Positions 1 through 10,335 of a stretch of DNA of 55,113 nucleotides are shown here, in pieces; within the stretch, counting starts at the first letter, position 1, and every line of letters begins with the position of its first letter. The notes beneath the pieces are model-generated. The model was not told the DNA's origin. It saw nothing but the letters and a program-made list of their open reading frames with translations, and ran no database searches. Location: NCBI GenBank assembly GCA_902628365.1, contig CACOMW010000006.1, positions 1 through 55,113 on the forward strand. Direction: 5' to 3'. Made by a program: the position numbers and the translations under genes. Origin of the DNA: an uncultured Marinoscillum sp. (GTDB lineage: Bacteria; Bacteroidota; Bacteroidia; Cytophagales; MED-G16).

Positions 1-4
1 ACTT

Positions 5-34
5 TGACTAAGTTGAATTTAGTCATGTTTTTTT
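5..34 (+). terminator. Candidate intrinsic terminator of an upstream gene
   Basis: A 7-bp perfect stem (TGACTAA at 5-11 with TTAGTCA at 19-25, 7-base loop) is followed by a run of seven T (28-34). This looks like a Rho-independent terminator for a plus-strand gene ending before the window. The stem is AT-rich and therefore weak, and the upstream gene cannot be seen, so it could instead belong to the nrdB leader. Confidence 0.4.
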
Positions 35-62
35 ACAAAATTTATTTTTTTATAAATTTTGT
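35..62. promoter_or_regulatory. 11-bp inverted repeat upstream of nrdB
   Basis: ACAAAATTTAT (35-45) and its exact reverse complement (52-62) flank six T residues, 22 bases ahead of the nrdB start codon. It may be an operator or an RNA hairpin in the nrd leader. It does not resemble the paired NrdR box consensus, and AT-rich inverted repeats of this kind can arise by chance in such a genome. Confidence 0.35.
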
Positions 63-84
63 GTAACTATTTTATTGTTAAGAT

Positions 85-1068
85 ATGAGTAATCAAAAAG
101 AACCTATACTTTTAGAAAATAAAGACAGATTTGTTTTATTTCCAATTGAACATGATGATATATGGAAATTTTATAAAAAAGCAGAAGCGAGTTTTTGGAC
201 TGCAGAAGAAATTGATTTGAGCCAAGATCTCAAAGATTGGGAAGGGTTAAATGATGGAGAAAAACATTTTATTAAACATGTACTTGCTTTCTTTGCCGCG
301 AGTGATGGTATTGTAAATGAAAATTTAGCAGAACATTTTGTTGCTGAAGTTCAATATACAGAAGCAAAATTTTTCTATGGCTTTCAAATCGCAATTGAAA
401 ATATTCATTCTGAAACTTATTCCTTGTTGATTGATACTTATGTTGACGATCCAAAAGAAAAAGATGCTTTATTACATGCAATTGAAACCCTTGACTGTGT
501 TAAGAAAAAAGCTGACTGGGCGTTAAGATGGATTGATAACGGTTCATTTGCCGAAAGGCTAATTGCATTTGCTGCAGTTGAAGGAATTTTCTTTTCAGGA
601 AGTTTTTGTTCTATATTCTGGTTAAAGAAAAGGGGGCTGATGCCAGGACTAACCTTTTCAAATGAATTAATTTCTAGAGATGAAGGGTTACATTGTGACT
701 TTGCTTGTCATTTATATACAAAACATGTTGTAAACCAACTTCCAAAAGAAACTGTAGTTGAAATAATAAAGGATGCAGTTGAAATGGAAAAGGAGTTTGT
801 GACGGATGCTCTTCCTGTTAAGCTAATTGGGATGAATGCTAAACTTATGTGTCAATATATTGAGTTTGTCGCAGATAGACTATTGGTAGAACTTGAATGC
901 TCCAGAGTTTATAATTCAAAAAATCCTTTTGATTTTATGGACATGATTTCTCTTCAAGGAAAAACCAACTTTTTTGAAAAAAGAGTAGCCGAATATCAAA
1001 AAGCTGGCGTTCTAAAAAAAGACGAAGAAAATGATAAACCAAAATTTTCACTAGACGAAGATTTTTAA
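85..1068 (+). CDS. nrdB: Ribonucleoside-diphosphate reductase, small (radical) subunit R2
   Basis: Beta subunit of class I ribonucleotide reductase; it houses the metal centre and tyrosyl radical needed by NrdA to turn ribonucleotides into deoxyribonucleotides. All expected residues are visible: metal ligands D74, E105, H108, E166, E200 and H203, and the radical tyrosine Y112 in the E-x-x-H-S-E-x-Y motif. The sequence is of the eukaryotic-like kind (for example the FFAASDG motif around D74). The C-terminal tail ending SLDEDF is the expected docking peptide for the large subunit. Length (327 aa) is normal for the family. The gene lies 12 bases ahead of nrdA, surely in the same operon. The start ATG is the first in frame after the leader inverted repeat. 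Confidence 0.97.
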   Translation: MSNQKEPILLENKDRFVLFPIEHDDIWKFYKKAEASFWTAEEIDLSQDLKDWEGLNDGEKHFIKHVLAFFAASDGIVNENLAEHFVAEVQYTEAKFFYGFQIAIENIHSETYSLLIDTYVDDPKEKDALLHAIETLDCVKKKADWALRWIDNGSFAERLIAFAAVEGIFFSGSFCSIFWLKKRGLMPGLTFSNELISRDEGLHCDFACHLYTKHVVNQLPKETVVEIIKDAVEMEKEFVTDALPVKLIGMNAKLMCQYIEFVADRLLVELECSRVYNSKNPFDFMDMISLQGKTNFFEKRVAEYQKAGVLKKDEENDKPKFSLDEDF

Positions 1069-1080
1069 TTTTAAACTTAT

Positions 1081-3444
1081 ATGCTTGTTATAAAAAGAGA
1101 TGGTAGAAAAGAGTCAGTAAAATTTGATAAAATTACTGCAAGAATTGAAAAATTAAGTTATGGGCTGAATACCAAATATGTTAAAACCATAGAAATAGCA
1201 AAAAAAGTTATTGATGGTTTGTATGATGGTGTTTCAACTCAAGAGCTTGATGAACTAGCTGCAGAAACAGCAGCAACTCTTACTACAAAACATCCGGATT
1301 ATGCAACCCTTGCTGCAAGAATTTCTATTTCTAATCTTCATAAAACTACAAGTAAATCTTTTTCAAATACCATTAAAAGACTATACACATATATAAATCC
1401 TAAAACTCAAGAAAATGCTTCTTTAATATCAAAAGATGTATACGGGATTATCAATAAAAATGCTGCAATACTTGACTCATCCATCATATATGATAGAGAT
1501 TTTAATTATGATTATTTTGGTTTTAAAACTCTACAAAAATCATATTTACTAAAGTTAGACGGTAAGGTTGTAGAAAGACCACAACATATGTTGATGAGAG
1601 TAGCTGTAGGAATTCATCATGATGATATCGATTCTGTTATTGAGACATATAATTTATTATCTGAAAAATGGTTTACTCATGCAACACCAACTTTATTTAA
1701 TGCTGGAACACCTAAACCTCAACTTTCTTCATGCTTTTTATTAACAATGCAAGAAGATAGTATTGACGGAATTTATAATACATTAAAACAATGTGCAAAA
1801 ATATCTCAATCAGCAGGAGGTATTGGATTAAGTATACATAATGTAAGAGGAACAGGATCATACATCAAAGGAACTAATGGAGTTTCAAATGGTATTATTC
1901 CAATGTTAAGAAATTTTGATATGACAGCAAGGTATGTTGATCAAGGAGGTGGAAAAAGAAAAGGAAGTTTTGCAATTTATCTTGAACCATGGCATTGCGA
2001 CGTTTTTGAATTTTTACAATTGAAAAAAAATCATGGTAAAGAAGAATTAAGAGCAAGAGATCTTTTTTATGCTATGTGGATTCCAGACTTATTTATGAAA
2101 AGAGTAGAGGAAAATGAAAACTGGTCATTATTTTCTCCAGATGAAGCACCTAATCTTCATGATACATACGGAGAAGAATTTGAAAAACTTTATACAAAGT
2201 ATGAAAAGGAGGGAAAAGCAAGAAAAACTGTAAAAGCACAAGATTTATGGTTTGAAATTCTTGAGTCTCAAATAGAAACAGGCAATCCTTATATTCTTTA
2301 TAAAGATCATGCAAATAATAAGTCAAATCAAAAAAATCTAGGTACAATAAAGTCCTCAAATTTATGTACCGAAATTATTGAATATACGTCACCTGATGAA
2401 ATTGCTGTTTGCAATTTGGCATCTATTGCATTAAATATGTTTGTTAAAGAGGATTCTACTTATGATTTTCAAAAATTATATGAAATTACCAAAGTAATTA
2501 CAAGGAATTTAAATAAAGTAATAGATGTTAACTATTATCCAGTAGAAGAAGCAAGAAATTCAAATATGAGACACAGACCAATCGGTATTGGAGTTCAAGG
2601 TTTAGCTGATGCTTTTATTCTTATGAAATATCCATTTGATTCAGATGAAGCAAAAAAGCTTAATAAAGATATTTTTGAAACTATTTATTATGCCGCTATG
2701 GAAGCATCCATGGAATTATCAAAGAAAGAAGGTACTTATGAAAGCTATAAAGGTTCTCCTGTATCGAAATCAATTTTTCAATTTGATATGTGGGGAGTAA
2801 CACCTGATTCAGGTAGATGGGACTGGACAAAGCTAAAACAAAAAGTTAAAAAATATGGCGTCAGAAATTCATTATTGTTAGCACCAATGCCTACTGCCTC
2901 TACCTCTCAAATTTTAGGTAATAATGAATGCTTTGAACCATATACTTCTAATTTATATACAAGAAGAGTTTTATCCGGAGAATTCATTGTTGTCAACAAG
3001 CATTTACTAAATGATTTAATAGAACTCGATCTTTGGAATGATAAAATGAAAGATAAAATTATGGAACAAAATGGTTCTATTCAAAATATTAATGAAATTC
3101 CAGAAAATATTAAATTATTATATAGAACAGTTTGGGAAGTATCACAAAAGAGTATAATTGAGATGGCTGCAGATCGGGGAGCTTATATTTGTCAAAGCCA
3201 AAGTATGAATATTCATATGCAAGATGCAAATTTTGGAAAACTAACATCTATGCATTTTCATGCCTGGAAATTAGGATTAAAAACAGGACTTTACTATTTG
3301 AGAACAAAAGCTGCTGCAGATGCAATTAAGTTTACAATTGTAAAAGAAGAAAAAGAAAATTCAAAAGAAAATAAAATAGAAGACCAAGAAGCAATCCAAT
3401 GCTCAATTGATAATCAAGATGATTGTGAAATGTGTGGCAGTTAA
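1081..3444 (+). CDS. nrdA: Ribonucleoside-diphosphate reductase, large (catalytic) subunit R1
   Basis: Alpha subunit of class I ribonucleotide reductase, the catalytic and allosteric partner of NrdB. The N-terminus (MLVIKRDGR onwards, about residues 1-95) is an ATP-cone, so overall dATP/ATP control is probably retained. Active-site elements are present: the first redox cysteine in QLSSCFLL, the N-L-C-T-E motif carrying the radical cysteine with its Asn and Glu partners, and the second redox cysteine in [11 protein letters not shown]. The C-terminus ends CEMCGS, the mobile CxxC pair that accepts electrons from thioredoxin or glutaredoxin. At 787 aa it matches the eukaryotic-like R1 group. It converges with apbE, leaving only seven bases between the two stop codons, so no separate terminator fits there. 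Confidence 0.97.
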   Translation: MLVIKRDGRKESVKFDKITARIEKLSYGLNTKYVKTIEIAKKVIDGLYDGVSTQELDELAAETAATLTTKHPDYATLAARISISNLHKTTSKSFSNTIKRLYTYINPKTQENASLISKDVYGIINKNAAILDSSIIYDRDFNYDYFGFKTLQKSYLLKLDGKVVERPQHMLMRVAVGIHHDDIDSVIETYNLLSEKWFTHATPTLFNAGTPKPQLSSCFLLTMQEDSIDGIYNTLKQCAKISQSAGGIGLSIHNVRGTGSYIKGTNGVSNGIIPMLRNFDMTARYVDQGGGKRKGSFAIYLEPWHCDVFEFLQLKKNHGKEELRARDLFYAMWIPDLFMKRVEENENWSLFSPDEAPNLHDTYGEEFEKLYTKYEKEGKARKTVKAQDLWFEILESQIETGNPYILYKDHANNKSNQKNLGTIKSSNLCTEIIEYTSPDEIAVCNLASIALNMFVKEDSTYDFQKLYEITKVITRNLNKVIDVNYYPVEEARNSNMRHRPIGIGVQGLADAFILMKYPFDSDEAKKLNKDIFETIYYAAMEASMELSKKEGTYESYKGSPVSKSIFQFDMWGVTPDSGRWDWTKLKQKVKKYGVRNSLLLAPMPTASTSQILGNNECFEPYTSNLYTRRVLSGEFIVVNKHLLNDLIELDLWNDKMKDKIMEQNGSIQNINEIPENIKLLYRTVWEVSQKSIIEMAADRGAYICQSQSMNIHMQDANFGKLTSMHFHAWKLGLKTGLYYLRTKAAADAIKFTIVKEEKENSKENKIEDQEAIQCSIDNQDDCEMCGS

Positions 3445-3451
3445 ACAAAGC

Positions 3452-4468
3452 TTAATTTTCTTTCAATAAATTAATATATTTTTCTATACCTTTTGAGACA
3501 TAGTTTTTAATATTGCCATTTTCATCTAAAAAAACAAAAAAAGCATCTAAATCTTTATTTGTTTCAACTATTTGAATTGATTTATTTTTTCCTAATACCA
3601 TAAAAGCAGTAGCATAAGCATCTGCTTCAATACATGATTTGTGAAAAACTGAAGCACTCAAAATATTTGAGTTTGAGGAAAATCCAGTTCTAGGATCTAT
3701 TGTATGAGAAATTATCTTATTATTTTTTCTATAAAAATTTCTATAATTTCCAGAAGTAGCTAGGGATCTATCTACTAAGCTAACTGATGCAAATGGTAAA
3801 TTAAGATTTTTTTCTAAAGGATCGTTGATTCCAATTATCCAATTTTTGTTTTCATTAAAACCACTACACCTTACCTCGCCCCCAATTTCTATCATAAAGT
3901 TTTTAATATTTTTATTATTTAAAAATTTAGCTATTATATCTACAGCATAACCTTTAGCAATAGCGCTAAAATCTAAATATATTTTTAAATTATTTCTAAC
4001 AGCTATTTTATTATCAAAATATATTTGATCAAAACCAACATTTTTAAGAGTTTCTCTTACTTTTAAACTATCAGGCGTTTCTAAGATTTTTGTAGGTCCA
4101 AATCCCCATAAATTTACAAGCTTACCAATTGTTGGATCAAATGCCCCTTTGGTACTTCTGTATATTTTATCACTAACCTTTAGAATATTATACAGCTCAC
4201 TACTTATATTAAATAAGGTATCGACATTATTAAACTTGGAAAGTTCTGAATCTGATATATATGTTGAAAGTGAATTATTAAAATCAACTAAAATTAAATC
4301 TATCTCTGATTTATAATTTATTTTTTCTTTGCTAAGGTATTTAATATTGTAAGAAATATTACCCATTGTAATGCCTCTAATTTTTATTAAATGCTTTTTT
4401 TCCTCTGAGTAATTCCAAAAAATTATTATGAATAAAATAAAAAATGAAAAAAATATAAAGTTACGCAT
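3452..4468 (-). CDS. apbE: FAD:protein FMN transferase (ApbE family)
   Basis: ApbE enzymes attach FMN covalently through a phosphoester to Thr/Ser of target flavoproteins (for example NqrB/NqrC or RnfG subunits) outside the cytoplasmic membrane. Family motifs are clear: AKGYAVD, IEIGGEVR, ATSGNYRNFY, SHTIDPRTG and the metal-site region EADAYATAFMVLG. A hydrophobic stretch at residues 3-18 acts as signal or anchor; no lipobox cysteine follows it, unlike many ApbE lipoproteins. The gene is divergent from ruvB (33 bases apart). No target flavoprotein or Na+-translocating reductase gene is nearby, so its substrates must be encoded elsewhere. Flavinylation is inferred from the family, not shown by the context. 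Confidence 0.92.
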   Translation of the reverse strand: MRNFIFFSFFILFIIIFWNYSEEKKHLIKIRGITMGNISYNIKYLSKEKINYKSEIDLILVDFNNSLSTYISDSELSKFNNVDTLFNISSELYNILKVSDKIYRSTKGAFDPTIGKLVNLWGFGPTKILETPDSLKVRETLKNVGFDQIYFDNKIAVRNNLKIYLDFSAIAKGYAVDIIAKFLNNKNIKNFMIEIGGEVRCSGFNENKNWIIGINDPLEKNLNLPFASVSLVDRSLATSGNYRNFYRKNNKIISHTIDPRTGFSSNSNILSASVFHKSCIEADAYATAFMVLGKNKSIQIVETNKDLDAFFVFLDENGNIKNYVSKGIEKYINLLKEN

Positions 4469-4501
4469 ATAAATAATTTATAAATTAGTAAAAAAGTCTC
4501 T

Positions 4502-5524
4502 ATGAGAGAAGAATATCTACAACCAAATAATAATTTAAATAAAAAAGATAAGGAATTTGAAAATTCACTTAGGCCTTCTAGTCTCCTCGAGTTTTATGGC
4601 CAAGACAAAATAGTAGAAAATCTTAAGGTTTTTATTGAAGCAGCAAAAAAAAGAAAAGAGTCTTTAGATCATGTATTACTTCACGGTCCACCAGGATTAG
4701 GAAAAACTACGTTATCTTATATTATTGCTGAAGAATTGAAATCGAATATAAGAGTCACTTCTGGTCCTATTATTGATAAACCAGGTGATCTTGCTGGATT
4801 ACTAACAAATTTAGAAAAGGGTGATGTGTTATTTATCGATGAGATTCACAGGATAAACCATTCTATTGAGGAATATCTTTATTCAGCAATGGAAGACTTC
4901 AAGATTGATATCATGATTGATTCAGGACCAAGTGCAAAAACTGTTCAAATTCAATTGAACCCCTTTACTTTAATTGGAGCTACAACTAGATCAGGTTTAT
5001 TATCAGCGCCTCTAAGATCAAGATTTTCTATAAACTCAAGATTAGAATATTATAAATCTCATGTATTAAAAAAAATTATAGAAAGATCATCCAAAATATT
5101 AAATGTCCCAATAGATGATGACGCTGCAACTGAAATTTCTAAAAGAAGTAGGGGTACACCAAGAATACTAAATAATTTATTAAGGAGAATTAGGGATTTT
5201 GCAGAAATAAAAGGAAAAGGTAAAATCACAAATGAAATTACTCAGATTGCTCTAAAGGCTTTAAATGTTGACCACAATGGGTTGGATGAAATGGATAATA
5301 AGATAATAAGAACAATAATTGAAAAGTTTAGCGGAGGACCCGTTGGAGTAAAAACAATTGCCACAGCATGTAGTGAAGAAGTAGGGACTATAGAGGAAGT
5401 ATATGAACCATACCTTATCCAAGAAGGTTTTATAAAAAGAACAAATAGAGGTAGAACCATTACAGAGCTGGGTTATAAACATATGAAGATTCCTCATCCA
5501 AAGAATAATACACTTTTTGATTAA
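4502..5524 (+). CDS. ruvB: Holliday junction branch migration helicase RuvB
   Basis: AAA+ ATPase that with RuvA drives branch migration of Holliday junctions during recombinational repair. Walker A is GPPGLGKTT (62-70), Walker B is LFIDEIH (110-116), and the sensor region [17 protein letters not shown] is intact. The C-terminal winged-helix domain (about residues 260-340, ending in the typical [17 protein letters not shown] region) is complete. Length 340 aa is standard. queG starts on the base after the ruvB stop codon, a ruvB-queG pairing that is common in Bacteroidetes. ruvA and ruvC are not in the window. Confidence 0.97.
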   Translation: MREEYLQPNNNLNKKDKEFENSLRPSSLLEFYGQDKIVENLKVFIEAAKKRKESLDHVLLHGPPGLGKTTLSYIIAEELKSNIRVTSGPIIDKPGDLAGLLTNLEKGDVLFIDEIHRINHSIEEYLYSAMEDFKIDIMIDSGPSAKTVQIQLNPFTLIGATTRSGLLSAPLRSRFSINSRLEYYKSHVLKKIIERSSKILNVPIDDDAATEISKRSRGTPRILNNLLRRIRDFAEIKGKGKITNEITQIALKALNVDHNGLDEMDNKIIRTIIEKFSGGPVGVKTIATACSEEVGTIEEVYEPYLIQEGFIKRTNRGRTITELGYKHMKIPHPKNNTLFD

Positions 5525-6448
5525 ATGTCCATAACAAAAACAACAGAAATTATTAAAAAAAAAGCTGTTGATTTGGGATTCAGCAGTTGTGGAATATCTA
5601 AAACAAGATTTTTAAAAGAAGAAGAAAAAAAATTTGAAGACTGGCTAAATAATGGATATCAAGGTTCCATGAATTACTTAAATAAAAACTTTGATAAAAG
5701 GCTAGATCCTAGAAAACTTGTTCATGGGTCAAAATCAATAATTTCATTAACTTATAATTATTATCCACCAAAAAAATTAGTTAAAAAAAATAATTTCATA
5801 ATATCAAAATATGCTTATGGAAAAGATTATCATAAAATAATAAAAAAAAAACTTAAGCAACTATTTTTATTCATGAAAGAAAATATTGGAGATATTGAAG
5901 GAAGGGTTTTTGTCGATTCCGCCCCAGTACATGAAAGAGCTTGGGCAAAATTATCAGGCTTAGGTTGGATAGGAAAAAACTCGCTACTGATAAATAAAAA
6001 AATGGGTAGTTATTTTTTTATTGCAGAAATTATATGTGATTTAGATTTAAAGTATGATTCTCCTGTTTTAGATATGTGTGGAAAATGCACAAGGTGTATT
6101 GATGCTTGTCCTACCGATGCAATAACTGAATCTCAAGTAATTAATGCTAAGAAATGTATTTCATATTTAACTATCGAAAATAAAAAAAGTATACCTAAAG
6201 AATTACAAAAAAATATGAACGGGTATATCTTTGGATGTGATATATGTCAGGATGTATGTCCTTGGAACAGGTTTTCAAAGCCACACAAAGAAGAAAAATT
6301 TTTACCTAATCAAGAAATTAAAAAATATAGAAAAAAAGATTGGGTTGAATTAACAGAGGAAACTTTTAATGTTATTTTCAAAGGATCAGCTGTAAAAAGA
6401 ACTAAGTATAGCGGGTTAAAAAGAAACATTGAAACATATTTAGATTAA
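5525..6448 (+). CDS. queG: Epoxyqueuosine reductase QueG
   Basis: Catalyses the last step of queuosine synthesis, reduction of epoxyqueuosine to queuosine in the wobble position of GUN-anticodon tRNAs, with cobalamin and two [4Fe-4S] clusters. The catalytic aspartate lies in VDSAPVHERAWA (D131). Cluster cysteines fall at 185, 188, 191, 195 and at 211, 238, 241, 245, the last group in the signature GCDICQDVCPW. The protein is 307 aa and lacks the C-terminal HEAT-repeat extension of the longest homologues. It starts directly after the ruvB stop and is presumably co-transcribed and translationally coupled. Activity needs cobalamin, so the organism must make or import it. Confidence 0.95.
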   Translation: MSITKTTEIIKKKAVDLGFSSCGISKTRFLKEEEKKFEDWLNNGYQGSMNYLNKNFDKRLDPRKLVHGSKSIISLTYNYYPPKKLVKKNNFIISKYAYGKDYHKIIKKKLKQLFLFMKENIGDIEGRVFVDSAPVHERAWAKLSGLGWIGKNSLLINKKMGSYFFIAEIICDLDLKYDSPVLDMCGKCTRCIDACPTDAITESQVINAKKCISYLTIENKKSIPKELQKNMNGYIFGCDICQDVCPWNRFSKPHKEEKFLPNQEIKKYRKKDWVELTEETFNVIFKGSAVKRTKYSGLKRNIETYLD

Positions 6449-6537
6449 ATCTAAAATTTAATTATTTAACATAATTTTAATTTTGAAAATTATTTTAATT
6501 AATTAATGAGCCTAATTTTAAGTAATATTTAAAATTT

Positions 6538-7986
6538 ATGAATTATAGAATATTAAAGATATCATTATTACTTTTTTTATTGATTAGCTCTAAAGGAATA
6601 GGTCAAAAAGCAAGAATTGAAATCAAACCAAATAAAATTGGGATTAATGAATCACTAAGTATTACAATTATTATTGAAAATGAATCTTTAAAAAATTATA
6701 GCAATTTTCCGGACATAGCTGGTTTTACCAAAGCAGGAAGAACTTCATCTAGCTCAAGTAATTATATTAATGGAAAAATGACCTCTTCTCAAAGTATAAT
6801 ACAAAATTATAAACCAAATAAAATCGGTATAGTCAAAATACCATCATTTTCTATGCAAATAAATAACCAAACTCTCGTATCAAAAGAAAAAGATATAGAA
6901 ATTGTAGAGCAAACTACTAACCAAAAAAGTGATCCATTTAATAATTTTTTTGATCCATTCGATAATTTTTTTAACAGAAATAGAAATATTGAATTTATTG
7001 ACATAGAAGCCGATGCTTTTCTAAGTTTAAATACAGATAAAAAAAAGGTTTTTGTAGGTGAAGGGTTTAATACAACTTTATCATTATTTGTAAGTGAAAA
7101 TAATAGAGCAGATATGAGGTTTTTTGATTTGGGCAGACAGTTAACAGAAATTATTAAAAAAATAAAGCCTGAAAATTGTTGGGAAGAAAATTATAATATA
7201 GAAAATATAAATAGCACTTTGGTAAGCATTAATAACAAAAGGTATAATGAATATAAAATATTTGAAGCAACATACTTTCCATTAAATAAAGGAAGCATTA
7301 TTTTTCCAGAATTAGACTTAGACTTAATTCAATATCAAATAGCAAAAAACCCTACTTTCTTCGGTCAAAACAAAAAAGAAAAAATTAAAAAATTCATTTC
7401 AAAACCGATTTCGGTTAGCGTTGTCGATCTTCCTGACCATCCCCTAAAAGAAAGTGTCGTGGTTGGAAAGTTTCAACTAAAAGAAACTATTGATTCAATT
7501 AATTTGACTACTGAAAAAAGTTTTGACTATGATTTTGAAATTATTGGAAATGGGAATATTAATGCAATTAGTGAACCAAAAATCAATATTGAAAACTTTG
7601 ATTTCTATCCTCCAAATATTTTGCAAAATATAAATAGAAATAATAAAAAAATATATGGCTCTAAAAAGTTTAAATATTATGTTATTCCTAAAGAGCCTGG
7701 AAAATATGATTTCTCAAGTATAAAATGGATTTATTTTGATCCATATGAAAAAAAATATGACACGTTACAATCTCAAATAATATTAAATGTTAGTGGTTCA
7801 AGCACAAAGGATAAAGAAATAGAATCAAACGAATATGACAGCTATTATAAAAATAAAATCTTTGAAGAAGACAACACTTTAAAATCAAAAAAAAATGACC
7901 ATTATCAATTATTTCTTAATTTTACGGTTATAATTTTACTAGTAATTATAACAATTCTGATTATTAAGAAATATAATAATGAATAA
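6538..7986 (+). CDS. batD: BatD family protein
   Basis: Bacteroides aerotolerance-type BatD protein. It has an N-terminal signal peptide (hydrophobic residues 7-18, cleavage likely near GIGQ), a periplasmic region with immunoglobulin-like character, and one C-terminal membrane segment (about residues 456-476) with a short basic cytoplasmic tail. The characteristic start of the mature protein ([18 protein letters not shown]) and the Asn-Phe rich [14 protein letters not shown] segment fit the family. At 482 aa it is shorter than most homologues. In other Bacteroidetes it sits in moxR-batABCDE; here no partner gene is present and it overlaps aroC by 8 bases. The biochemical role of BatD is poorly defined; stress or envelope quality control is only an inference. 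Confidence 0.85.
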   Translation: MNYRILKISLLLFLLISSKGIGQKARIEIKPNKIGINESLSITIIIENESLKNYSNFPDIAGFTKAGRTSSSSSNYINGKMTSSQSIIQNYKPNKIGIVKIPSFSMQINNQTLVSKEKDIEIVEQTTNQKSDPFNNFFDPFDNFFNRNRNIEFIDIEADAFLSLNTDKKKVFVGEGFNTTLSLFVSENNRADMRFFDLGRQLTEIIKKIKPENCWEENYNIENINSTLVSINNKRYNEYKIFEATYFPLNKGSIIFPELDLDLIQYQIAKNPTFFGQNKKEKIKKFISKPISVSVVDLPDHPLKESVVVGKFQLKETIDSINLTTEKSFDYDFEIIGNGNINAISEPKINIENFDFYPPNILQNINRNNKKIYGSKKFKYYVIPKEPGKYDFSSIKWIYFDPYEKKYDTLQSQIILNVSGSSTKDKEIESNEYDSYYKNKIFEEDNTLKSKKNDHYQLFLNFTVIILLVIITILIIKKYNNE

Positions 7987-9052
7987 TTCATTTGGAAAAA
8001 TTTATAGAATTTCAACTTATGGAGAATCACATGGTTCAGCAATTGGTGTTATTATAGATGGTTGTCCTCCAGGAGTAGAAATTGATAAAAAGCATATTCA
8101 AAAAGAACTTGATAGAAGAAAACCTGGGCAATCAAAAATTACTACTCAAAGAAAAGAATCAGATTCTGTAGAAATATTATCTGGTATTTTTAATGGTAAA
8201 TCAACAGGATCACCAATAAGTTTATTAATAAAAAATAAAGACCAGAAAAGTAGCGATTATAATCATATTTCAAATTCATACAGACCATCACATTCAGATT
8301 ACACTTATGATAAAAAATATGGAAATAGAGATTATAGAGGAGGGGGGAGAAGTTCTGCAAGAGAAACTGCTAATTGGGTTGCTTCTGGAGCTATTTCAAA
8401 AAAAATTCTTAAAAAACTAAATATTAAAATCAATGCTTTTGTTTCAAAAGTTGGAAAAATAAAGTTAAATAAAGATTATAAAGATTTAGATTTTAATAAA
8501 ATAGAATCAAATATTGTTAGATGCCCTGATTCTCAATATGCTGATAAATTTATTAAAATAATAAATAATACAAGAAAAAATAAAGATACCATTGGTGGGG
8601 TTATCACATGTGTTATATCTAATTGTCCAGTAGGAATTGGTGAACCAATTTTTGGAAAATTACATGCAGAGTTAGGAAAAGCTATGTTATCAATAAATGC
8701 AGTTAAAGGATTTGAGTATGGTAGTGGTTTTGGTGGAGTGGAAATGAATGGGTCTGATCATAACGATGAATTTCAAATAAAAAAGGGAGAAGTATCAACA
8801 AAATCAAATTATTCCGGTGGGATTCAAGGTGGTATTAGTAATGGGGAAGACATTTATTTTAATGTTGCATTTAAACCTGTTTCTACAATAATGAAAAATC
8901 AAAATAGTATAGATGAAAATAATGAAAAGGTGATAGTAAAAGGTAAAGGAAGACATGATCCTTGTGTTGTTCCGAGAGCTGTACCAATAGTTGAAGCAAT
9001 GGCTGCAAATGTGATAGTAGATTTATATTTACAAAGTAAAACAATTAAGTAA
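7979..9052 (+). CDS. aroC: Chorismate synthase
   Basis: Final enzyme of the shikimate pathway, converting EPSP to chorismate with reduced FMN. Signatures are intact: GESHG at residues 15-19, the [14 protein letters not shown] and [12 protein letters not shown] segments around residues 100-130, and [17 protein letters not shown] near the C-terminus. Length 357 aa is normal. The start overlaps the end of batD by 8 bases and its stop overlaps the next gene's ATG (TAATG), so batD, aroC, the symporter and nfu behave as one translationally coupled operon. No other aro gene lies in the window. Confidence 0.96.
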   Translation: MNNSFGKIYRISTYGESHGSAIGVIIDGCPPGVEIDKKHIQKELDRRKPGQSKITTQRKESDSVEILSGIFNGKSTGSPISLLIKNKDQKSSDYNHISNSYRPSHSDYTYDKKYGNRDYRGGGRSSARETANWVASGAISKKILKKLNIKINAFVSKVGKIKLNKDYKDLDFNKIESNIVRCPDSQYADKFIKIINNTRKNKDTIGGVITCVISNCPVGIGEPIFGKLHAELGKAMLSINAVKGFEYGSGFGGVEMNGSDHNDEFQIKKGEVSTKSNYSGGIQGGISNGEDIYFNVAFKPVSTIMKNQNSIDENNEKVIVKGKGRHDPCVVPRAVPIVEAMAANVIVDLYLQSKTIK

Positions 9053-10335
9053 TGGCTTTACATTCAAAAATAATTTTAGGATTACTTATTGGTTTAGTTT
9101 TTGGAATCATTTCTGTTTTTATTGGCTTAAACGATTTTGTTTCCGATTGGATTATGCCTTTTGGAACAATATTTGTTAAAATGCTAAAACTTGTTGCTGT
9201 TCCATTAATATTAGTTTCTTTAATTTCTGGAATATCAAATCTTCGAGATACTTCTAAACTTTCTAGAATTGGAGGAAAAACTTTTGGTATATACGTTTTA
9301 ACAACCATTTCTGCAATCATAATTGCGCTATTTCTTGCAAATACACTTCAACCTGGTGAATACTTTCCTGATGAAAAAACTGCTGAACTTAAAGAAAAGT
9401 ATGCTTCTGATGCTAATATGAAAATAACTAGCGCTGAAAATGTTAAAGACTCGGGCCCATTACAAATGATGATTGACGTAGTCCCAGATAATTTTTTTTA
9501 TTCAGCTAGCAATAATAGAAATATGCTACAGATAATATTTTTTTCTATTTTATTTGGTGTTGGACTAGTTCTTTCATCTCCAAAAAAGTCAGCCCCTGTG
9601 AAAAAGGCTTTTGACGGTTTAAATGAAATAATAATTAAAATAGTTGAGATTATTATGGAATATGCTCCAATTGGAGTTTTTGCACTTCTGGCTGGATTAA
9701 TTGTTGACCTTGCAGGTGATGATCCAAATAATCTAATAACTACTTTAAAACCATTACTTTATTATGCTATTACTGTTCTTATTGGGTTAGCATTCATGAT
9801 TTTTATTTTTTATCCAATTATAATATATTCATTTACTGGAATTAGTTTTTTTAATTTTTTGAAGGCAATTTTTCCTGCACAAATGTTAGCTTTCTCAACT
9901 AGCTCAAGTGCAGCAACATTACCCTTAACAATGAAAAGAGTTGAAAAAAATCTTAATGTTTCTGAAGAAGTGACTAGTTTTGTTTGTCCTTTAGGAGCAA
10001 CGATTAATATGGATGGAACTAGTATACACCAAGCTATTTCAGCTGTTTTTATTGCTCAAGCTTTTGGTCAAGATTTAACGTTAACTGACCAAATAGTAAT
10101 AGTAATTACTGCGACTTTGTCATCCATTGGAGCAGCCGCAGTACCTGGAGCAGGTTTAATTATGCTAGTAATTGTATTAGGAGCAATTGGGATTGATCCT
10201 CAAGGTCTAGCTTTAATTATTGCCATTGATAGACCATTGGATATGTGTAGAACTATGGTTAATGTAACTGGCGATGCAACCGTTGCTAGTTTGGTTGCGT
10301 CTAGTGAAGGAGAAAAAATTAAATTTAAAACGTAA
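9052..10335 (+). CDS. Dicarboxylate/amino acid:cation symporter (DAACS family)
   Basis: Inner-membrane secondary transporter of the glutamate/aspartate/C4-dicarboxylate family, coupling uptake to Na+ or H+. The diagnostic serine-rich re-entrant loop (STSSSAATLPLTM, about residue 285), the NMDGT cation motif (about residue 321) and the substrate-binding helix with DRPLDMCRTMVNVTGDA near residue 395 are all present. The Arg in the RTMVN region suggests acidic amino acids rather than neutral ones as substrate, but glutamate, aspartate and C4-dicarboxylates cannot be told apart by eye. About eight membrane helices are apparent. ATG overlaps the aroC stop, and its own stop overlaps the nfu start in the same TAATG manner. 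Confidence 0.92.
   Translation: MALHSKIILGLLIGLVFGIISVFIGLNDFVSDWIMPFGTIFVKMLKLVAVPLILVSLISGISNLRDTSKLSRIGGKTFGIYVLTTISAIIIALFLANTLQPGEYFPDEKTAELKEKYASDANMKITSAENVKDSGPLQMMIDVVPDNFFYSASNNRNMLQIIFFSILFGVGLVLSSPKKSAPVKKAFDGLNEIIIKIVEIIMEYAPIGVFALLAGLIVDLAGDDPNNLITTLKPLLYYAITVLIGLAFMIFIFYPIIIYSFTGISFFNFLKAIFPAQMLAFSTSSSAATLPLTMKRVEKNLNVSEEVTSFVCPLGATINMDGTSIHQAISAVFIAQAFGQDLTLTDQIVIVITATLSSIGAAAVPGAGLIMLVIVLGAIGIDPQGLALIIAIDRPLDMCRTMVNVTGDATVASLVASSEGEKIKFKT

Noticed and set aside
35-64. NrdR box pair upstream of nrdB
   Set aside because: The inverted repeat does not follow the 16-bp NrdR consensus nor the usual two-box spacing.
6478-6485. TAATTTTG -7 element as a batD promoter
   Set aside because: The -7 part matches but no TTTG occurs at the proper distance upstream (only TTTA at 17 bases), so it is within chance for AT-rich DNA.
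7979-7986. Frameshift between batD and aroC
   Set aside because: The 8-base overlap is ordinary operon packing: both proteins have complete, family-typical ends.
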